This document shows positions 1 through 13,750 of a stretch of DNA of 64,000 bases, piece by piece. This DNA is from Liolophura sinensis. Lineage: Eukaryota > Mollusca > Polyplacophora > Chitonida > Chitonidae. The stretch's first letter is position 1, and every line of letters starts with the position of its first letter. Position numbers and translations under genes: made by a program. The stretch lies in the NCBI RefSeq assembly GCF_032854445.1, contig NC_088299.1, positions 13,819,608 through 13,883,607 of the forward strand, in the 5' to 3' direction. Under the pieces are notes generated by a model. The model had not been told where the DNA came from. It saw nothing but the letters and a program-made list of their open reading frames with translations, and made no database searches.

Positions 1-589
1 GTCGGAAAAGAAGCAATCCAACTTTTCCCCAAATGGCCATATTGGAATGCTCTGAGCTGTCACCATCAAATCCCTCTATTAAACGGTTGTAGATTCTTGG
101 CTCAAACTGATACGGCTGTATGCTGAATGACAAGTCTTCCATGGCTTGTAAATTGGTCAAGATCTTACTTATTGCTGCACATGATTTGATGTCAGTTGGC
201 TGTTAGCCCTGTATATGGTATAGACAAGGTGACGTGCTGAGACACTGCATGACTTCGCCAGACCGGAGTAGCCCCCCACCCCCCACCCCCCACCCCAGAT
301 CTTTTGACTGCTGTCTTATTACACGTCCTGAGGTGCACATGAAGACAAGATAGCCTACACAAAGCGTTTTGAGTCATTTGAGTCCGGCCGTTTAAGTCAT
401 TCATTTTTCCTGTTGAGGCATTTAACAGAGGAAGGTTTACATTACAATAACAAAATGCCTTTTCTTCTATGGTTTAATTCCAACAGATGTTCAAACTGAG
501 GTAACAGTAGATTAATATATCAACGATTTACCAAGAAAGCGATACACAATACAGTGGAGCGATAGGCATACATGTCTTCAAAACACCAT
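1..589. other. Non-coding stretch
   Basis: I see no gene here. There is a short C-rich run near 272-296 made of repeated CCCCCAC units. The open frames present are short and show no recognisable protein pattern. Confidence 0.5.
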
Positions 590-1018
590 GTGACCGGCCC
601 CGATGGCTCAGTTGGTGGAGTGTTGGCTTTTGGGAGCGGTAGATCCAGGGTCAGTCCTCGCTGGGACTCAAATAACAGATCTGTTACATTACTCCCAGAT
701 TCTGGGTCAAGTCATACCCAAGACCTGAAAAGAGGAAGTGGTGGCTTCCTCGCTTGGCGTTCAGCATTAAGGGGGCTGGGTATAGTGGGAACGACTGGTT
801 CACCAGTATCAGTATAATGCTTCGTGTGGGCGACTTCGGTAAGTCGTCTCATGCAGTGAAGCAGCACTAGATAACAGAGGGGTGGAAACGAGTCCTGCAA
901 CGAGGAGGCACATTTAGTACCTTAGGTACATATGCACTCTAAGGATTCCTTTGTCGTCGTATGACTGAAAAATTGTTTAGTACGACGTTAAACCCTACGC
1001 ACTCACTCACTCACTCAC
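590..1018 (+). repeat. tRNA-derived SINE, near full length
   Basis: The head 'GGCTCAGTTGGTGGAGTG' resembles a tRNA A box. The tail reads GAAAAATTGTTTAGTACGACG and then TTAAACCC with a (CACT)n end. This layout matches a tRNA-headed SINE family seen elsewhere in the window as fragments (1446-1513 and 31640-31700). The body between head and tail is about 350 bp and unrelated to the second SINE family here, whose tail ends in (AAATA)n. The family name is not assigned. Confidence 0.7.
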
Positions 1019-1445
1019 AACACCATGCAGGTATACGTATGGCGTTTTTTTAAAGCTTTATCACTCAAGCTTAGGTGTGAGCGCAGTTTATCGTGAATAA
1101 TGCGGCTCCTGGCTGGTAAGACCTGTATGTATGACTGCTAATAAACTTGTTTTCTATTGTCATTATATAAAAATCACACCCTTTCAACATCTTTGAGACT
1201 ATTTGCATCATTCTAGCCCACGCTATTGTGAGTTTGGCAAGCGAGGCCACCTTGATGTCGTCCTTTGCTTGCGTGACTGTCTTGCAGTATTTTTGTGGGG
1301 GAAATAAAATCTGTAATTCACTATTTGTTTTTCTGTTCGGGTTATAAAGAATATAACCAAACAAATTCGCGCAGCTCGTACATTACCCGTATAGGAATTC
1401 GTGTTGCCCCCCTTTAAATGAATGGTCCATGCCGAAAGATATTCG

Positions 1446-1513
1446 ACCAGGTCGGAATGAATGAATGAATGAATGCTTAAGGTTTACGTCGTACTGAACC
1501 ATTTTCAGTCATG
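1446..1513 (-). repeat. SINE 3'-tail fragment
   Basis: A (GAAT)n run followed by the reverse complement of the tail found at 960-1015 (GTACGACGTAAACC on the minus strand, after GACTGAAAATGG). Only the last ~70 bp of the element is present. Confidence 0.6.
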
Positions 1514-4488
1514 TAATGTGTCCTCTTATTCCAGGGCGAGTCCTTGCCGCCGAAATGCTGGCGGTGCGGAAAGTGAACATAAAGTCAGCCACTAAAGCTG
1601 AATTAATTCATAAAGTAGTATTCCAGAAATGTTCTAAAAATATTTTTACAAATTCTACACCGCTTATCAACAAAATAAATAGCAAACAATCATCTGTAGC
1701 GAACCACTCATTTGCAGACGCCATTTTTGCCATGTTATAGCTATCTAGAGTGACGTCACAAAACCTAGGAGCTCTACCATACCATCGGTATTAAATAATG
1801 TGACAATGAGCAAATACAAACAAAAACGATTGATACCAAACCAAAGAGTATCAGTTCTTTTCCGTGTTCAAAGAGCCGCTGTTTCTTTTAGTTTCGGTCA
1901 AGGCGATGTTCGTGGACACAGGCGTCTTGTTTCAGTGGTCCTGCACGTCCTCGTCCTCCATGGGTGTAAGCATTTGGCCTAGCTGGCTGTAGTAACTTCA
2001 GGTAATCATGAAGTATATAGAATCTATTCCACCTCCATGAGGGAATTAACCCAAAATAGCAGGACATTCTGATTGCTAACAGACCCCTTCATCCAGATTT
2101 TGGGGTGATATTTTCGTAATAAATCTGACTTTGCTAAAGAAATAATGCAGTCACAATATTTTTCTTCAAGCAATGATTGTCCCGAGGCAGTTTTCTTGCC
2201 AGCTCACCCTGACAAGTTACTGCTGCCTCCTGTACAACATATACGCATTGTGACACGGGCAGCCTTTCTCAGTTCCCTGCTCATAAATGTGTGGTTCAAA
2301 ATGCATCAGCTTAACACTTTAACTAACCGCAAAATCCAATTTATTGCATTGTTATCTGCCTATCCACTATAAGAAACCACACTGACAATCGAGAGCTAAT
2401 AGCCACTTATCACATGACGGTTTCAGCGCTTGTGATTGGCCAAGTTCATAAGGGGTTCTACAACATGGGTACGAGGAGTGAATTGACTGTCAGTGCCATA
2501 TCCCCAATGCAGAACTTCATCTTCTCGGCTTTCAAAACTTTATAGAATTTAAAAAAAAAAAATTCTGTGATAACTGTGTCCAATATCATTTTTTCTATTT
2601 ATACATCCCAGAAGTCACATTATACTCACACAAGGTCAACCAGTCCTGTTTCTTTGCTCTTACCACTCGGAGACAAGTACCATTTTCATAGTCTTTCGTA
2701 TGACCCGACCGGGTTGTGATCTCGGATCTCCCGACTTCGATGCGGATGTTCTAACCATTAGGCCACCGAAGCGGTCTGCCCAGGTTTAGAGCATAGCATG
2801 ACAAAACTTTGACAGAGTGATATTTTGTTCGTCAAACAGAGGATCTTCACACAACCAATAATAATATCACAATCGTTTTTTTTATTGTTATGACAACTAC
2901 ATTGACAACCCTGTGTATACATGAGGGCAATATGTTAAATGAAGGGTCTGTGTCAACCGATATTTTTATTTTCGTCGGTCATACTGACTCAATTTTCAGT
3001 TTTCCAGAGCAAATACTGACTGACTGGATTCGAACATTTGGCGTTTTCTAGGCCCAAACAGTCATGGTGCACGCCGCACAGAGCAAATACTAGTATTCTT
3101 AATGTCAGATATATGCAAATTTGTTTTAGATAATAACTTGGTTTCATAGGAAGCCTAGAAGAACAATAAAAGGCTCAAAATAATTCTTAATAAATAATAT
3201 AAGATAATTAAGACAATCAGCATTTAAGATAAAGGTGTTCTAAGACAATGGCACGGACTTGCATATATCGTTCTGTTTCTCATACGCGTCTGTATATTAT
3301 CGCTTAACACAATCCTCGTGTGTCAATATGCCCATAAGGCACCCTACCTGTGTTTTTTGTTGTTGAAAATATCACTTTGTGTGTCATTAAACAGTTAAAT
3401 ATGTAAATGACATAAACTGTAAACTCTGAATGACTAATCTGACACTGATGTTGCTAGAAAATACCACAACTATGACTAAGGTGCCCTAGAGGGATGCACA
3501 AGGCTTGTTTTGTGGCACAGTCTGCATCATTCAGTTGAAAATGTTCTTGTCTGTGACACTGTTTTTCAAGATGTCACAGAATTATTATGTTGTATACTGT
3601 ACATGATCTAGGGATTATTTCGATTGGTTGAGTGTTGTGCTATATAAAATAAGAAAAGAGATAGAGTCAAACATATAAATAAGTACATTTTCTGACAAAT
3701 GTCACATCGGGATTCCCTTAAAGTCTTCTGTTCTCTGTTCTGATGATGTCAACCAGACCCTTTGATTCACGTTGAACATCACAGAGTTTCCATCATTGTT
3801 AACGAACTCACCCCAAATGGTTGTTTCCAAAATTTTCAGGGATTTGGCCGCGTTTGTTTTGACGGGGATTATTAACACGACACCGCATTTTGTTCACTTT
3901 TCTTTTAAACTTAACTCTCTAATCGGGTGTCGAACTCACAACTTCTGGTTATGTAAGCATCAAACCTCTGAGTCTCTACCACGGAAATAACATTTGTGGC
4001 GACCGCTTTCCAGCTCATGCCTCAATATTATACACAACGAAAGGCGGACAATATGATTTATAGACCATACGAAATTGGCGATTTTCATCCCTGACTTTAA
4101 CTTTTTTGGCGTGAAAGCGTTGACAAAAGACAGCATAGGTATAGTTTTAACATTTAAAGCAACTTTTCATGTATTTAACCATGATTTTGCTTAATGAGAA
4201 ATTAACCGTGTCTTTGATTCTTGTTTCACCGCGGACCTCGTCAGCGTGGCTAAAACCTGCGGTGGCGAAAACACAATTAACATAACGGCGGCATCATCCC
4301 AGATCATCGGTTGTGCATTTACTGGTATCACTCGAAATGTTCCAGTTTGGACACATGCTTTCATAACTTTCACAAACAGCAAGGGCGGTAACTCTTTGCA
4401 GATGGCGCCAAGGTAGCGTACAATGTGTTACAGGCAAAGTTTGTGTTGGCTACCAGTACGTAGATCACATCACGAGATAATGCTTACG
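1514..4488. other. Non-coding stretch 3' of the transporter gene
   Basis: AT-rich DNA with no convincing coding exon. A tRNA-like SINE head in minus orientation lies near 2690-2785 (CCTAATGGTTAGAAC on the minus strand). The short open frames lack exon signals and recognisable motifs. Confidence 0.45.
2690..2785 (-). repeat. tRNA-like SINE head fragment
   Basis: Read on the minus strand, GTGGCCTAATGGTTAGAAC resembles the D-arm and A box of a tRNA, and about 40 bp further on a B-box-like stretch is degraded. No tail is attached, so this is a fragment. Confidence 0.4.
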
Positions 4489-7400
4489 TCAATCACTCCA
4501 GGACTGTTCTTTGGAGTTCCCAAAGCAGAGGAAAATTAGAGCTGCGCCTGCGTACATCCCCGAGCACATATAGAAGATTTCCGCCCAGCTCTGAGCAGTT
4601 CCCTGAAAATTATGACAGAAATAATTTGATGTCAGAGTAATTTTACAATGTTTAATGATTGAATTGTAGTTTCTGTGTTAAATACACATAACTGCATTTA
4701 TTTTATTGGTGTTTAACGCAGAACTAGGTAAAGATGTTTTTCACTTTATATGACGACATTCAAATTTATGGTGGAGGAATCTCGAGAGCTCAGACAAACT
4801 ACCACTCGTCATACACCAGGTGCCTGACTTCTTATCGGCTTCGACGAGAACATCCTATACGACTGAGCCAGTAGATACAGGGGATTTTCGGTAAAAAAAT
4901 CCATATTCGGTAATAAAACGAAATCTACATTCATCAAAAAGTCCTCAAATTATTCTCTTTCAGTAAATACCAGACTATTCTATTAATAGTGTTAAAGTCA
5001 TGAACAATCTAATGCGACCCTATCTGTAAATCATAAGGTCTTTATATTACCGATTTCAAGAGGCGAAAGTTGCACAGACGAGGTTAACATTTTGTTAAAA
5101 TTAATTCGGATATTCCAACCAAATGACACAAAATCGATTGGATTTGTGCTGCTCGATTCTTTGTTGTTGCCAAAACTCTTCGGTATAGCCTCTTTAGTAG
5201 CAGCCACATATAATCAGTTAATGTTTTTTATCCGGAGTATTCTCTCCTAGTTTAAGTTATATTTTTAATACGATTCTACGATCTGGTGTCATCTTCGGAA
5301 GAAACATTTATTTTCTGATACGAAGGAAAGTAGTTTTACAACAGGATCTCCGTAACATCGTTTCCATACTTGCGTATACACTGACGTGTGTTATAACTTT
5401 TGAGTGACATCAAGCTTCTGTCCATCCCTGCCTTGACGCGCAAACATGCTACCTAATTATGACCTTGACCACTGAGGTCAACATGTGTTCGAAACAGGTT
5501 TTAAAGTTGATTGGATCAGAAGCACGACAAGCTGAAACGGATTTCATCTGAGTATGGCGTAAATGGTATATATAAAACACCAGTGAAACTAATCACACAG
5601 TGAACCGGTTTTAGAGTTCCGCGATATAATCGTTCCAAGTAGACAATCTCAAGGCCCATTTCCGAAACACAATAAAACACAAGTTCCCAAAGGAATACGA
5701 AAGAAATGATATATAAATAGCAAATATAAAAGATCACCTAACACAGTTTAGTTTCTAAGGAGGCAAATGAATTGCAACTTCATAGAAATCGTCATACTTC
5801 TGCCCTTGTATACAGACACGGACACAACCATCTATCACAGAAAAACTGAACATTTGTAACCAATGTATGGGACATCCGGTTGACCTACTTGCAACAATTC
5901 TGACTATGATTGGTCAATTGTATGTTCTTGATTGACAGTTCGGAAAGTTCTATTACCTCGTGTGTTATTATAGATGTAACGAGAGGTGCGATCATTCCTG
6001 GAATACAGCCCACCGTTGTAAGTATGCCCATTAATATCGCCGTATATCTGCGTAAACACAAGGATCAGGGTGACATGTTCAAATAGTGAACAGATGCATG
6101 CATACACTCTGTAAAGCATTCCAAACTTTAAGCACAACTGCATTTACTTATTTGCTTGATTGTTGTTCAAAGTTGTACTCAAGAATTTTTCATTTATATG
6201 ACGACGGTCAGGTTTATGGGTGGAGGAAACTGTAGTTCAGAGAGTAAACCATTATACCTTACCCATATGAAGGCATCTTCAACGTAACGATCTCTAACAT
6301 CACCCAACCTATGGCGCAGTATTAACCGCGCTTGCAGGAAGGTGCACAAATGTAAAACAGGGAACTGGCAAGATCGGCAATATCATTACACTTCAACTTC
6401 CGGTCTGAGACCAGGAATGGTTAATTTAGGCTTTTGAGTTTTCAGTGGCAGTTTTTAGCGACAGACTTAGTTAATCGCACTTAGGTCAGGTGGAATGTGT
6501 GTATAGATAACGGATTTTGTTGAACCCAACACGTCTCATGGACAACTTACATGAAGGCTGGAAGATAATATACAGATGTATGGGAAGGCTGGTTATAGCA
6601 TTTTGATTTAGGAACTCTTAGGGCTTATTTTGCATATATAAATGCTGCTTCCGACAAGTAGGGATAATGAATTCCAACTACAGATCTGCCAAGAAATGAA
6701 AAAAACACCGACAGGAACCTGTGCCAAACATTCGATCTTGCGAACAGTTAATTTCCTTTAAAATACAGCTTTAAAATTTAGTAAACGTGGATTTAATTAT
6801 GAAACTTCATTGTATTTGGCATGTTGAGCCATTTCCTTTTTTCAAATGTTTTCCTTTGTTGTCAATTAACAGTGGTTCACCAGTAGATGAGTGTGTTTTG
6901 AAATGCCACAGACACTGATATGAGACACTAGGTAGAAAAATGTCCTACATGTGAGCTGTAGCTGAACTAACTTTATTTCGCAAATTTGAGACAAAGGTCG
7001 CGATATACTACGGCACCTTCGGAAGGCATCCAGGGAACCGTTGAGTATGTGCAATGCAAACCAAAATTGTCCCGAAGAACAGGAAAACTACAACCATTTG
7101 ACAAGAGCCTGTACAACAACTTTTTTTCGTTCGTTCGTAACGGCCACAAGCAGTATATTCAGCGTGCGGTTATGTACCGTTACTTACTTTGGTGCTAACT
7201 CTATGAGGACAAGTCTCAGTGCCACGGGCACAGCTGAGTAAACGGTTGTTGTGATCACTGTTAGACAAACAGCCAGAATTCTTTCTTCAGCGGTGAGAAA
7301 TGACAGCGAAAAAATTGCGGCCGCTGGCACCATCAAACCTGCAGGGTCAAGAACAAACTCACAGTGAATGCATTGGGGAGAGGCTCCTGGGTCATTGCGC

Positions 7401-10400
7401 AGGCTAAGAAAAAAATCCAAAGTGTGTCTTCTGATGGCTGGACCAGTTTGGTTCGGATTAGACTTCCATATGGGAAAGCTAACATTCTGTATCCCACGAG
7501 TGACAAATTAGATACCCTATTAATTGTAGAAGGGGGATAAAAGATAAGGATGACGCAGTTATGTGGTATATGGAATATATAGTCCGCCGACATATACTAT
7601 TGCCCTATTTCTCTACAATTCCGTTATCTAGAACATTCCACGCACTTGCACGCTAACCATCTCGGCCACGGAGGCCTCCTTGATGGGGTTTCCTTGACAA
7701 AAAAAAAAACAAAGATAGATTGAAAAACATCACATTTTACGCATTATATAACAAAGGTTACACGACAAGACACCCAAATACATGATCCTTTGGTACATGT
7801 GTACTCAGCACTATCTAAATAAGGAAAATTAACAATGTCAAACTTTGTACAATCCACACATAAAATTTCAAAATAAGACAACTCACACACAACAAATGTT
7901 GCTTTGCTCACAACCGTCGTTGAGTATTTGCTCTTAGATGCCTGATCCATCACAGCTCCGGATAGAAGTGAGCCCAGAAACTGGCCAATGTATGGCAAGG
8001 AGGACAGAAGTCCATTCTGAAATTAATGAAATAAAGAAATATAAGAAAATACTTATGTTACTGATTTAATGAAATTCTATATACAGAAGCTGGCAGTGGG
8101 TAACTATTAGTTTGACTGGAAATTTTTTTAGCTTTAATGATTGGGATTACTATGCATCCGTACAACAGATCTCGTAATTATTACATTGGCTAAACTTGAC
8201 TGATTTACACATTCTTGACATAGAGCTGATTATAAACCGACAGTCGGACACTGAGAGATCTTCGTGAAGCAGACAACGGCCACAATTATTCAATTGCTGG
8301 GAAAAAAAAATGATAGACTTGCCTCCTCAACATTAAAGCCTAACACATCCCGAGCCCACATCGGCTGGTTCGAACTCTGAACATTAAACACCCAGGCACC
8401 GGCAAACTTGGTCAGTAGGCAGGCCAGAAACGGCGGACAAGTCATCATACTCAGGAACAGTACACAGAATTGCTGAAAACACGTCATATCTTGTAACGTC
8501 ATATCATGTGACATTTTATCAGAACACGTCATTCCTACGGAGTATTGATTCAGCAGGTAGATGTATCTTGTTCGAGGGAAGTTGTACACCTTATATACAT
8601 GGCTTTTATTACCGAAGGAAAACAAAGTACCGATATCCCTGTGGAAAATGAATGGCATGTACAGCAATTCAAAGTAGACGTGGGGAATTTGGAATGTAAG
8701 GCGAGCCGGAAATGATACTTTGAAAGGGTTAAAATAAAAGACAGCTCCTATTCTGCTGTTTTACTAAGCACCCCTGAGTCCTGGTTCCTTTGTATCGTTT
8801 TCATGCGAATTATAAATAATAAACATTTTGTGCAATTCTAAACCAGTGACGTCTAATAAATTGCAGTTAACATCACTGTATTGTTCTTACTTAACGTTTT
8901 TTATTCTGTTTGAACCATGGTGCTAGGGGGATGTAACTTTTTTATTCTGTTTGAACCATGGTGCTAGGGGGGACGTAACTACTTTTTAATTCTGTTTGAA
9001 CCATGTTGCTAGGGGGATGTAACTTTTTCATTCTGTTTGAACCATGGCGTTAGGGTGGGTGTACCTATTTTTTTAATTCTGTTAGAACCATGTTGCTAGG
9101 GGGAGGTAACTTTTTAATTCTGTTAGAATCATGTTGCTTGGGGGTTGTAACTTATTAATTCTGTTTGAACCATGTTGCTAGGGGGATGTAACTTTTTCAT
9201 TCTGTATGAACCATGTTGTTAGGGGGATGTAACTTTTTCATTCCGTTTGAACCATAGTGCTAGGAGACGTAACTTTTTCATTCTGTTTGAACCATGTTGC
9301 GAGGGGGTTGTAACTTATTAATTCTGTTTGAACCATGTTGGTAGGGGGATGTAACTTTTTCATTCTGTATGAACCATGTTGCTAGGGGGATGTAACGTTT
9401 TAATTCCGTTTGAACCATAGTGCTAGGAGACGTAACTTTTTTCATTCTGTTTGAACCATGTTGCGAGGGGGATGTAACTTTTTCATTCTGTTTGAACCGT
9501 GGTGCTAAGGGGGATGTAACTATTTTTTTTTATTCTGTTTGAACCATATTGCTAGGGGGATGTTACTTTTTTATTCTGGTAGAACCATGTTGCGAGGGGG
9601 AGGTAACTTTTTAATTCTGTTAAAACCATATTGCTAGGGGGATGTAACTTTTTAATTCTGTTAGAATCATGTTGCTAGGGGGTTGTTTGAGCCATGTTGC
9701 TGGGGGTGGGGGGGGGGGGGGGTTGTAACCTTTTTATTCTGTTTGAACCATGTTGCTAGGGGAATGTAACTATTTTATTCTGTTTGAGACATGGTGCTAG
9801 GGTGGATGTAACTATTTTTTTAATTCTGTTAGAACCATGTTGCTAGGGGGATGTAACTTTTTCATTCTGTTTGAACCATGTCGCCAGGGGGATGTAACTT
9901 TTTCATTCTGTTTGAACCATGGTGCTAGGCGATGTAACGTTTTCATTCTGTTTGAACCATGTTGCTAGGGGGATGAAACTATTTTATTCTGTTTGAACCA
10001 TGTTGGTAGGGGGATGTAACTTTTTCATTCTGTTTGAACCATGGTGCTAGGGGGATGTAACTTTTTCATTCTGTTTGAACCATGTTGCTAGGGGAGGGGG
10101 AATAACCTTTTTATTCTGTTTGAACCATGGTCCTAGGGGGGGGGGTGTAACTATGTTTTTTTATTCTGTTTGAACCATGTTGCTAGGGGGATGTAACTTT
10201 TTAAAGCATATACATGAATAGCTAGAAAAAAAACTGACAGCGGTAAATTGACAGGAGGCTTGATTTCACTGACTAACGTGTGACAATTCATCAACTATCA
10301 TACTGCAGAGGCTGCCGAGGTTTGATTATCCTGGCTGCAGTCTATTATATGCTAATCTGTGGCCACACATGGTACAGAAAAACATTTCTTTCCGTGTCGA

Positions 10401-13400
10401 CTTCCTGTGCAATCGTTCGATGAAATGCCAAGGGAAAGAAAAAGAATATCTGCGGTAAGCGCCAACAAAATAACCTTAGAAAAGTTAGCCTACAGTCGTA
10501 TACGTGAAAGACAGCTTAATATTTATATAAAAAAATATAATACGTAACGTAGCTAATATATTCTCAAATATTGCCAGTGGTCTGACGAGCCGGCTTCATG
10601 TTGGTTCATGTTATATGTAAGCATTATCTCTAATGACAAGCAGGCCTACAATCACGTAGCGTTTATAAATCTTAATGAACTTTATATTCATGACGAACAG
10701 CGGTGGTTCAGCAGCATGAACATACGATGTTATTGACAACATCAAGCAAGACTGCTTGTCTGTTTGTTTGCTATACATCTGTCCATCCAGACAAAATGGT
10801 ATATTTTTGGCGCGGTTCGGAATCTAGTGAACTTGCATCGAGGTCTTGACCTCTTGGTGACTGAATCGCTTGGACACGCGAGTTGCGGGTTCACTGACTG
10901 CTTTTGACAACACGAAGCCTTGGTAACAGCTAACTGTCGGCGAGGCTCGTGTGGATGCTTGTACACAACGTTCGATGAAGACCGCATGTTTTTTTTTTTA
11001 CCAATGTCGTGTGCATATCTGTACAACACAATTGAGTAGAAAACTATACGTCAATAACTTGCCAAACATCGGGGGTTTACCTCAGGCACTCTGGTTTCCT
11101 CCACACATGGTAAAAGTGAAAAATTCTGGAGTATAGCGTAAACAAACAATCTAATATATAAATAAATAATAAATAAATAAAAAAAGGCTGAATGGCGATC
11201 ATACCTTTGTTGACTTGGTGGCATTGTTTTTAGGCCTGCGCAATCGTTGGTTTATGAATTCTCTCTCCGCCGCTGAGATCCTGGGGTGCTTATCTGGACC
11301 ATCGTACACCAGGATACACAGGGCAAGTACCCAGATGAAGCAAAAAACACCTGAACGAAAACATGGAAATTCAAGTTATAGCTATGCCCTATTTTCTTTT
11401 AACCTAGACAGTAGCCCTGGTTGAACCGTTCATTATTCTGCTTCAGACCCCGGACAAGGAGCGACGGTTGTATAACCATGGTCGTCGTTACCTTATCAAA
11501 ACATTTTCACTATAATTTAAAAAAAAAATAAATAAACAGAGAAACATTGAACACAGACTGCAGAGTTGGACCGGAAGTGCACGTTGGGATGGTGGACTGT
11601 GACAGTAAAACAATAACTGAAGATTTATCTGAGTTTATAGACGCCAGGAGTTTTTGAGTGCGTTTTGAGCATCACTATCAAACGTATGTCAATCTAGATT
11701 CGAGGAACAAGTATGAAAAACAAAAATGAAGTTAAAAAGGTGTAGAGCATGTAATATCAAATACACAGTCTTAGTGCTGAGCGTTTAACCTAATGGCATA
11801 AACGTACTACGCCTACTGGAATAAATCTATGGGTCGAAACAGACATTCGTATACCAGCCGTCAATCAAAATGGACGTTACGGGTCAACAGGAAAGGTCAT
11901 TTCCCAAAATGACGTACAACGTCCACACTAATTCTGACCAGGGCATGATTCCAGAAGCCACTATAAACTTACCTGTCCCATAGAACGTCAGGGGCCATCC
12001 ACTCAGAAATTCAAAGGTACATAATATACCGGAGAGAACAAACGATATAACATTGCCTACAACCTTACCTGCAAACAGAAACACATTTTCAGTCACCTCT
12101 CAATTATCATATTTATTGTGAATAGCTGCGTGTAGTCCGTCGGCTTTGAATCCGTTTTTCTACCACAGTAAGTCAGCAGTTTATCGGGATTTTTTAATCG
12201 GCTCCCACTACCGATAGACCTAACCGTCGGCGTATGTTTGAAAAATCATGAAGTACACCAATCAAGTAAGTAAATAAATATTTTATGACGTTTACTACGT
12301 TAGTTAAAATTTCTACATCGGAGAACTTGGGTTTTAGACAAACCAGACTGTGACAAAGCCGTCATCTTCCCCCTCTCGTCCTTGGGAGCCCAACTAGACA
12401 CCAAGTGCTGCATTGCTGGCTCATAAACTCCCTAAGTAAATATATAAATAAAAATAAAAATAAATAAATGAATAGAACTACCGAATTTACAATGCACTTT
12501 TCTACTTTATCGTCATTTATATAAATTCACTCTAGATATGTAGGCGAAGAAGTTAAAGAACAAACAACATATCGTGAATCCAAACTTCGCCACAGAATGA
12601 ATATCGCTTAACGCCTTTTCGGCATTATTGCAACTAAGTTGCCTGCGGCGACCAGCTTCATCTAGAAAATGTCTGTATATGATATAATATCCATCTGATT
12701 GTTTCAAGTGACAACAATAAATATCATTCTTCACAATGAATATCATTCTATTCCCCGAGGGATTCTACATTCATACCTATATGCGATGACAACTACCGGT
12801 ATATGTTATCATCGGCATTTGGAATAAGTCGAGAACAATATATTAAATACATGTAGAATGTGGACATCGACGTTAGAGTGTACAGAGATTTACTGTCTGT
12901 CAGTTTTCAGTTCAGTTTAGAGTACCGGTACTGTGTGTATGTGGCGACCAAATTCATCTAAAAAATGTATACCAATGATATAATATTCATCTGACTGTCT
13001 CCAGCAAAAACATGCTTTGAAACTTTCCCCAATTTGTACAATCTTAACTGTGAAATGCATATCGAACAATATTAATTCGCCAATAAAGATAGCTGTAAGT
13101 TAAATAACTGTAGTAACTGAAGAAAGGATTGTTGATAGGCCTGCCTTAAGACGGAAACTCTGATCCCAGGGTCATAAAGTTGTCTTAGACCTATGTCATT
13201 TTAAAGTCTTAACTTGCGTTATTAGTCTTGAAATTGGACACTGACTGTGGTGGTATTGTATGTTCCCACGCGATAGTTTGGGGATATGTATACTTTCGGG
13301 GCTGAAGTTGCAACATCAACAGGTAAGAAAATCAATGCGCAAAATACTTACCCCACACAGACCAATCACTACTCGCAGCGCCACAGTGACGTAAGCGCTA

Positions 13401-13599
13401 TACGGAATCGCCATTGGTGTTACCACGGTAACGATGGCGGCCAAAGCCATGGTTACGATCATGATGGATTTGGCACTTTTCGTGGCCGCGTAACCGCCCA
13501 TTATTGGTGATACAATACAGCCGTAATAGTATGCTGATAGTGCCAGTCCTTGCGTTTTGTCATTCCAACCAGCAGCCTTGAGGACGAATGGATAGAATA
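4489..13599 (-). CDS. SLC17-family (sialin/vesicular anion type) major facilitator transporter, spliced
   Basis: Nine exons join in phase on the minus strand, in transcription order: 13352-13599, 12344-12431, 11973-12068, 11205-11350, 8323-8472, 7887-8016, 7188-7338, 5957-6047 and 4489-4602, which ends in TGA. Every join has an AG acceptor and a GT donor, except a GC donor after 8323-8472. The protein has SLC17 landmarks: WNDKTQGLALSAYYYG at the second helix, SSWAPKDERGKM in the cytosolic loop, VISFVLSGILC, YDGPDKHPRISAAEREFI before the central loop, LSSLPYIGQFLGS, and a C-terminal GNSKEQSW. Family members are multi-pass transporters that carry organic anions with protons or sodium across plasma, lysosomal or vesicle membranes. 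The exact substrate cannot be told. The 5' exons lie at 14132-14717 and are listed apart. Confidence 0.9.
4692..4870 (-). repeat. Degenerate SINE in an intron
   Basis: In minus orientation, following the end of the tail (TTATTTTATTGGTGTTTAACG on the plus strand), the body with TATGACGACA and GGTGGAGGAA is recognisable. It is strongly diverged. It lies in the last intron of the transporter gene. Confidence 0.5.
4871..5956. other. Intron sequence of the transporter gene
   Basis: AT-rich intron DNA between the last two exons. No further exon, structured RNA or recognisable element was seen. Confidence 0.45.
6146..6290 (-). repeat. Degenerate SINE in an intron
   Basis: A second minus-orientation copy of the same family. 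The plus strand reads GTACTCAAGAATTTTTCATT, then TATATGACGACGGTCAGG and GGTGGAGGAAACT. It lacks the tRNA head. Confidence 0.5.
7630..7690 (-). repeat. SINE tRNA-like head fragment
   Basis: The plus strand reads GCTAACCATCTCGGCCACGG followed by AGGCC, the reverse complement of the head seen in plus orientation at 15155. Only the head is present. Confidence 0.55.
8895..10203. repeat. 41-44-bp minisatellite inside a transporter intron
   Basis: About 30 tandem units, each with the cores TTCTGTTTGAACCATG and TTGCTAGGGGGATGTAAC. Units vary in the length of the T-run and in the G-run; one G tract near 9705-9722 reaches about 17 bases. The array fills part of the intron between the exons at 8323-8472 and 11205-11350 and does not touch a splice site. 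Variation between units is a few bases each, so the array is not brand new. Confidence 0.9.
11068..11187 (+). repeat. Degenerate SINE 3' part
   Basis: GGTTTCCTCCACACATGG, then TCTGGAGTATAGCGTAAAC and an (AAATA)n tail next to the exon at 11205. It matches the 3' half of the (AAATA)n-tailed family. Confidence 0.45.
12195..12283 (+). repeat. Degenerate SINE 3' tail
   Basis: GAAGTACACCAATCAAGTAA followed by (GTAAATAAAT) resembles the shared tail, in plus orientation, in a transporter intron. Confidence 0.4.
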
Positions 13600-13627
13600 C
13601 TAGTGACAAAGTAATGTTACAGAGCCC

Positions 13628-13750
13628 ATCAGGATTTATTTATATATTTCGTTGGTGTTTTAGGCCGTACTCAAGTTTATTTCACTTGTACAACGGAAGC
13701 CAGCATTATAGTGAGAGGAAACCAGGTAGACCCGGGAACCCAAAATTCTC
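13628..13750 (-). repeat. SINE 3' half next to a transporter exon
   Basis: The plus strand reads TTTATTTATATATTTCGTTG, GTGTTTTAGGCCGTACTCAA, then CCAGCATTATAGTGAGAGG. It abuts the acceptor side of the exon ending at 13599, leaving under 30 bp between SINE tail and splice site. Confidence 0.6.

Noticed and set aside
6986-7241. Extra transporter exon with the frame FLFFGTILVCIAHTQ on the minus strand
   Set aside because: The in-phase chain goes directly from 7188-7338 to 5957-6047 and no residue is missing between them.
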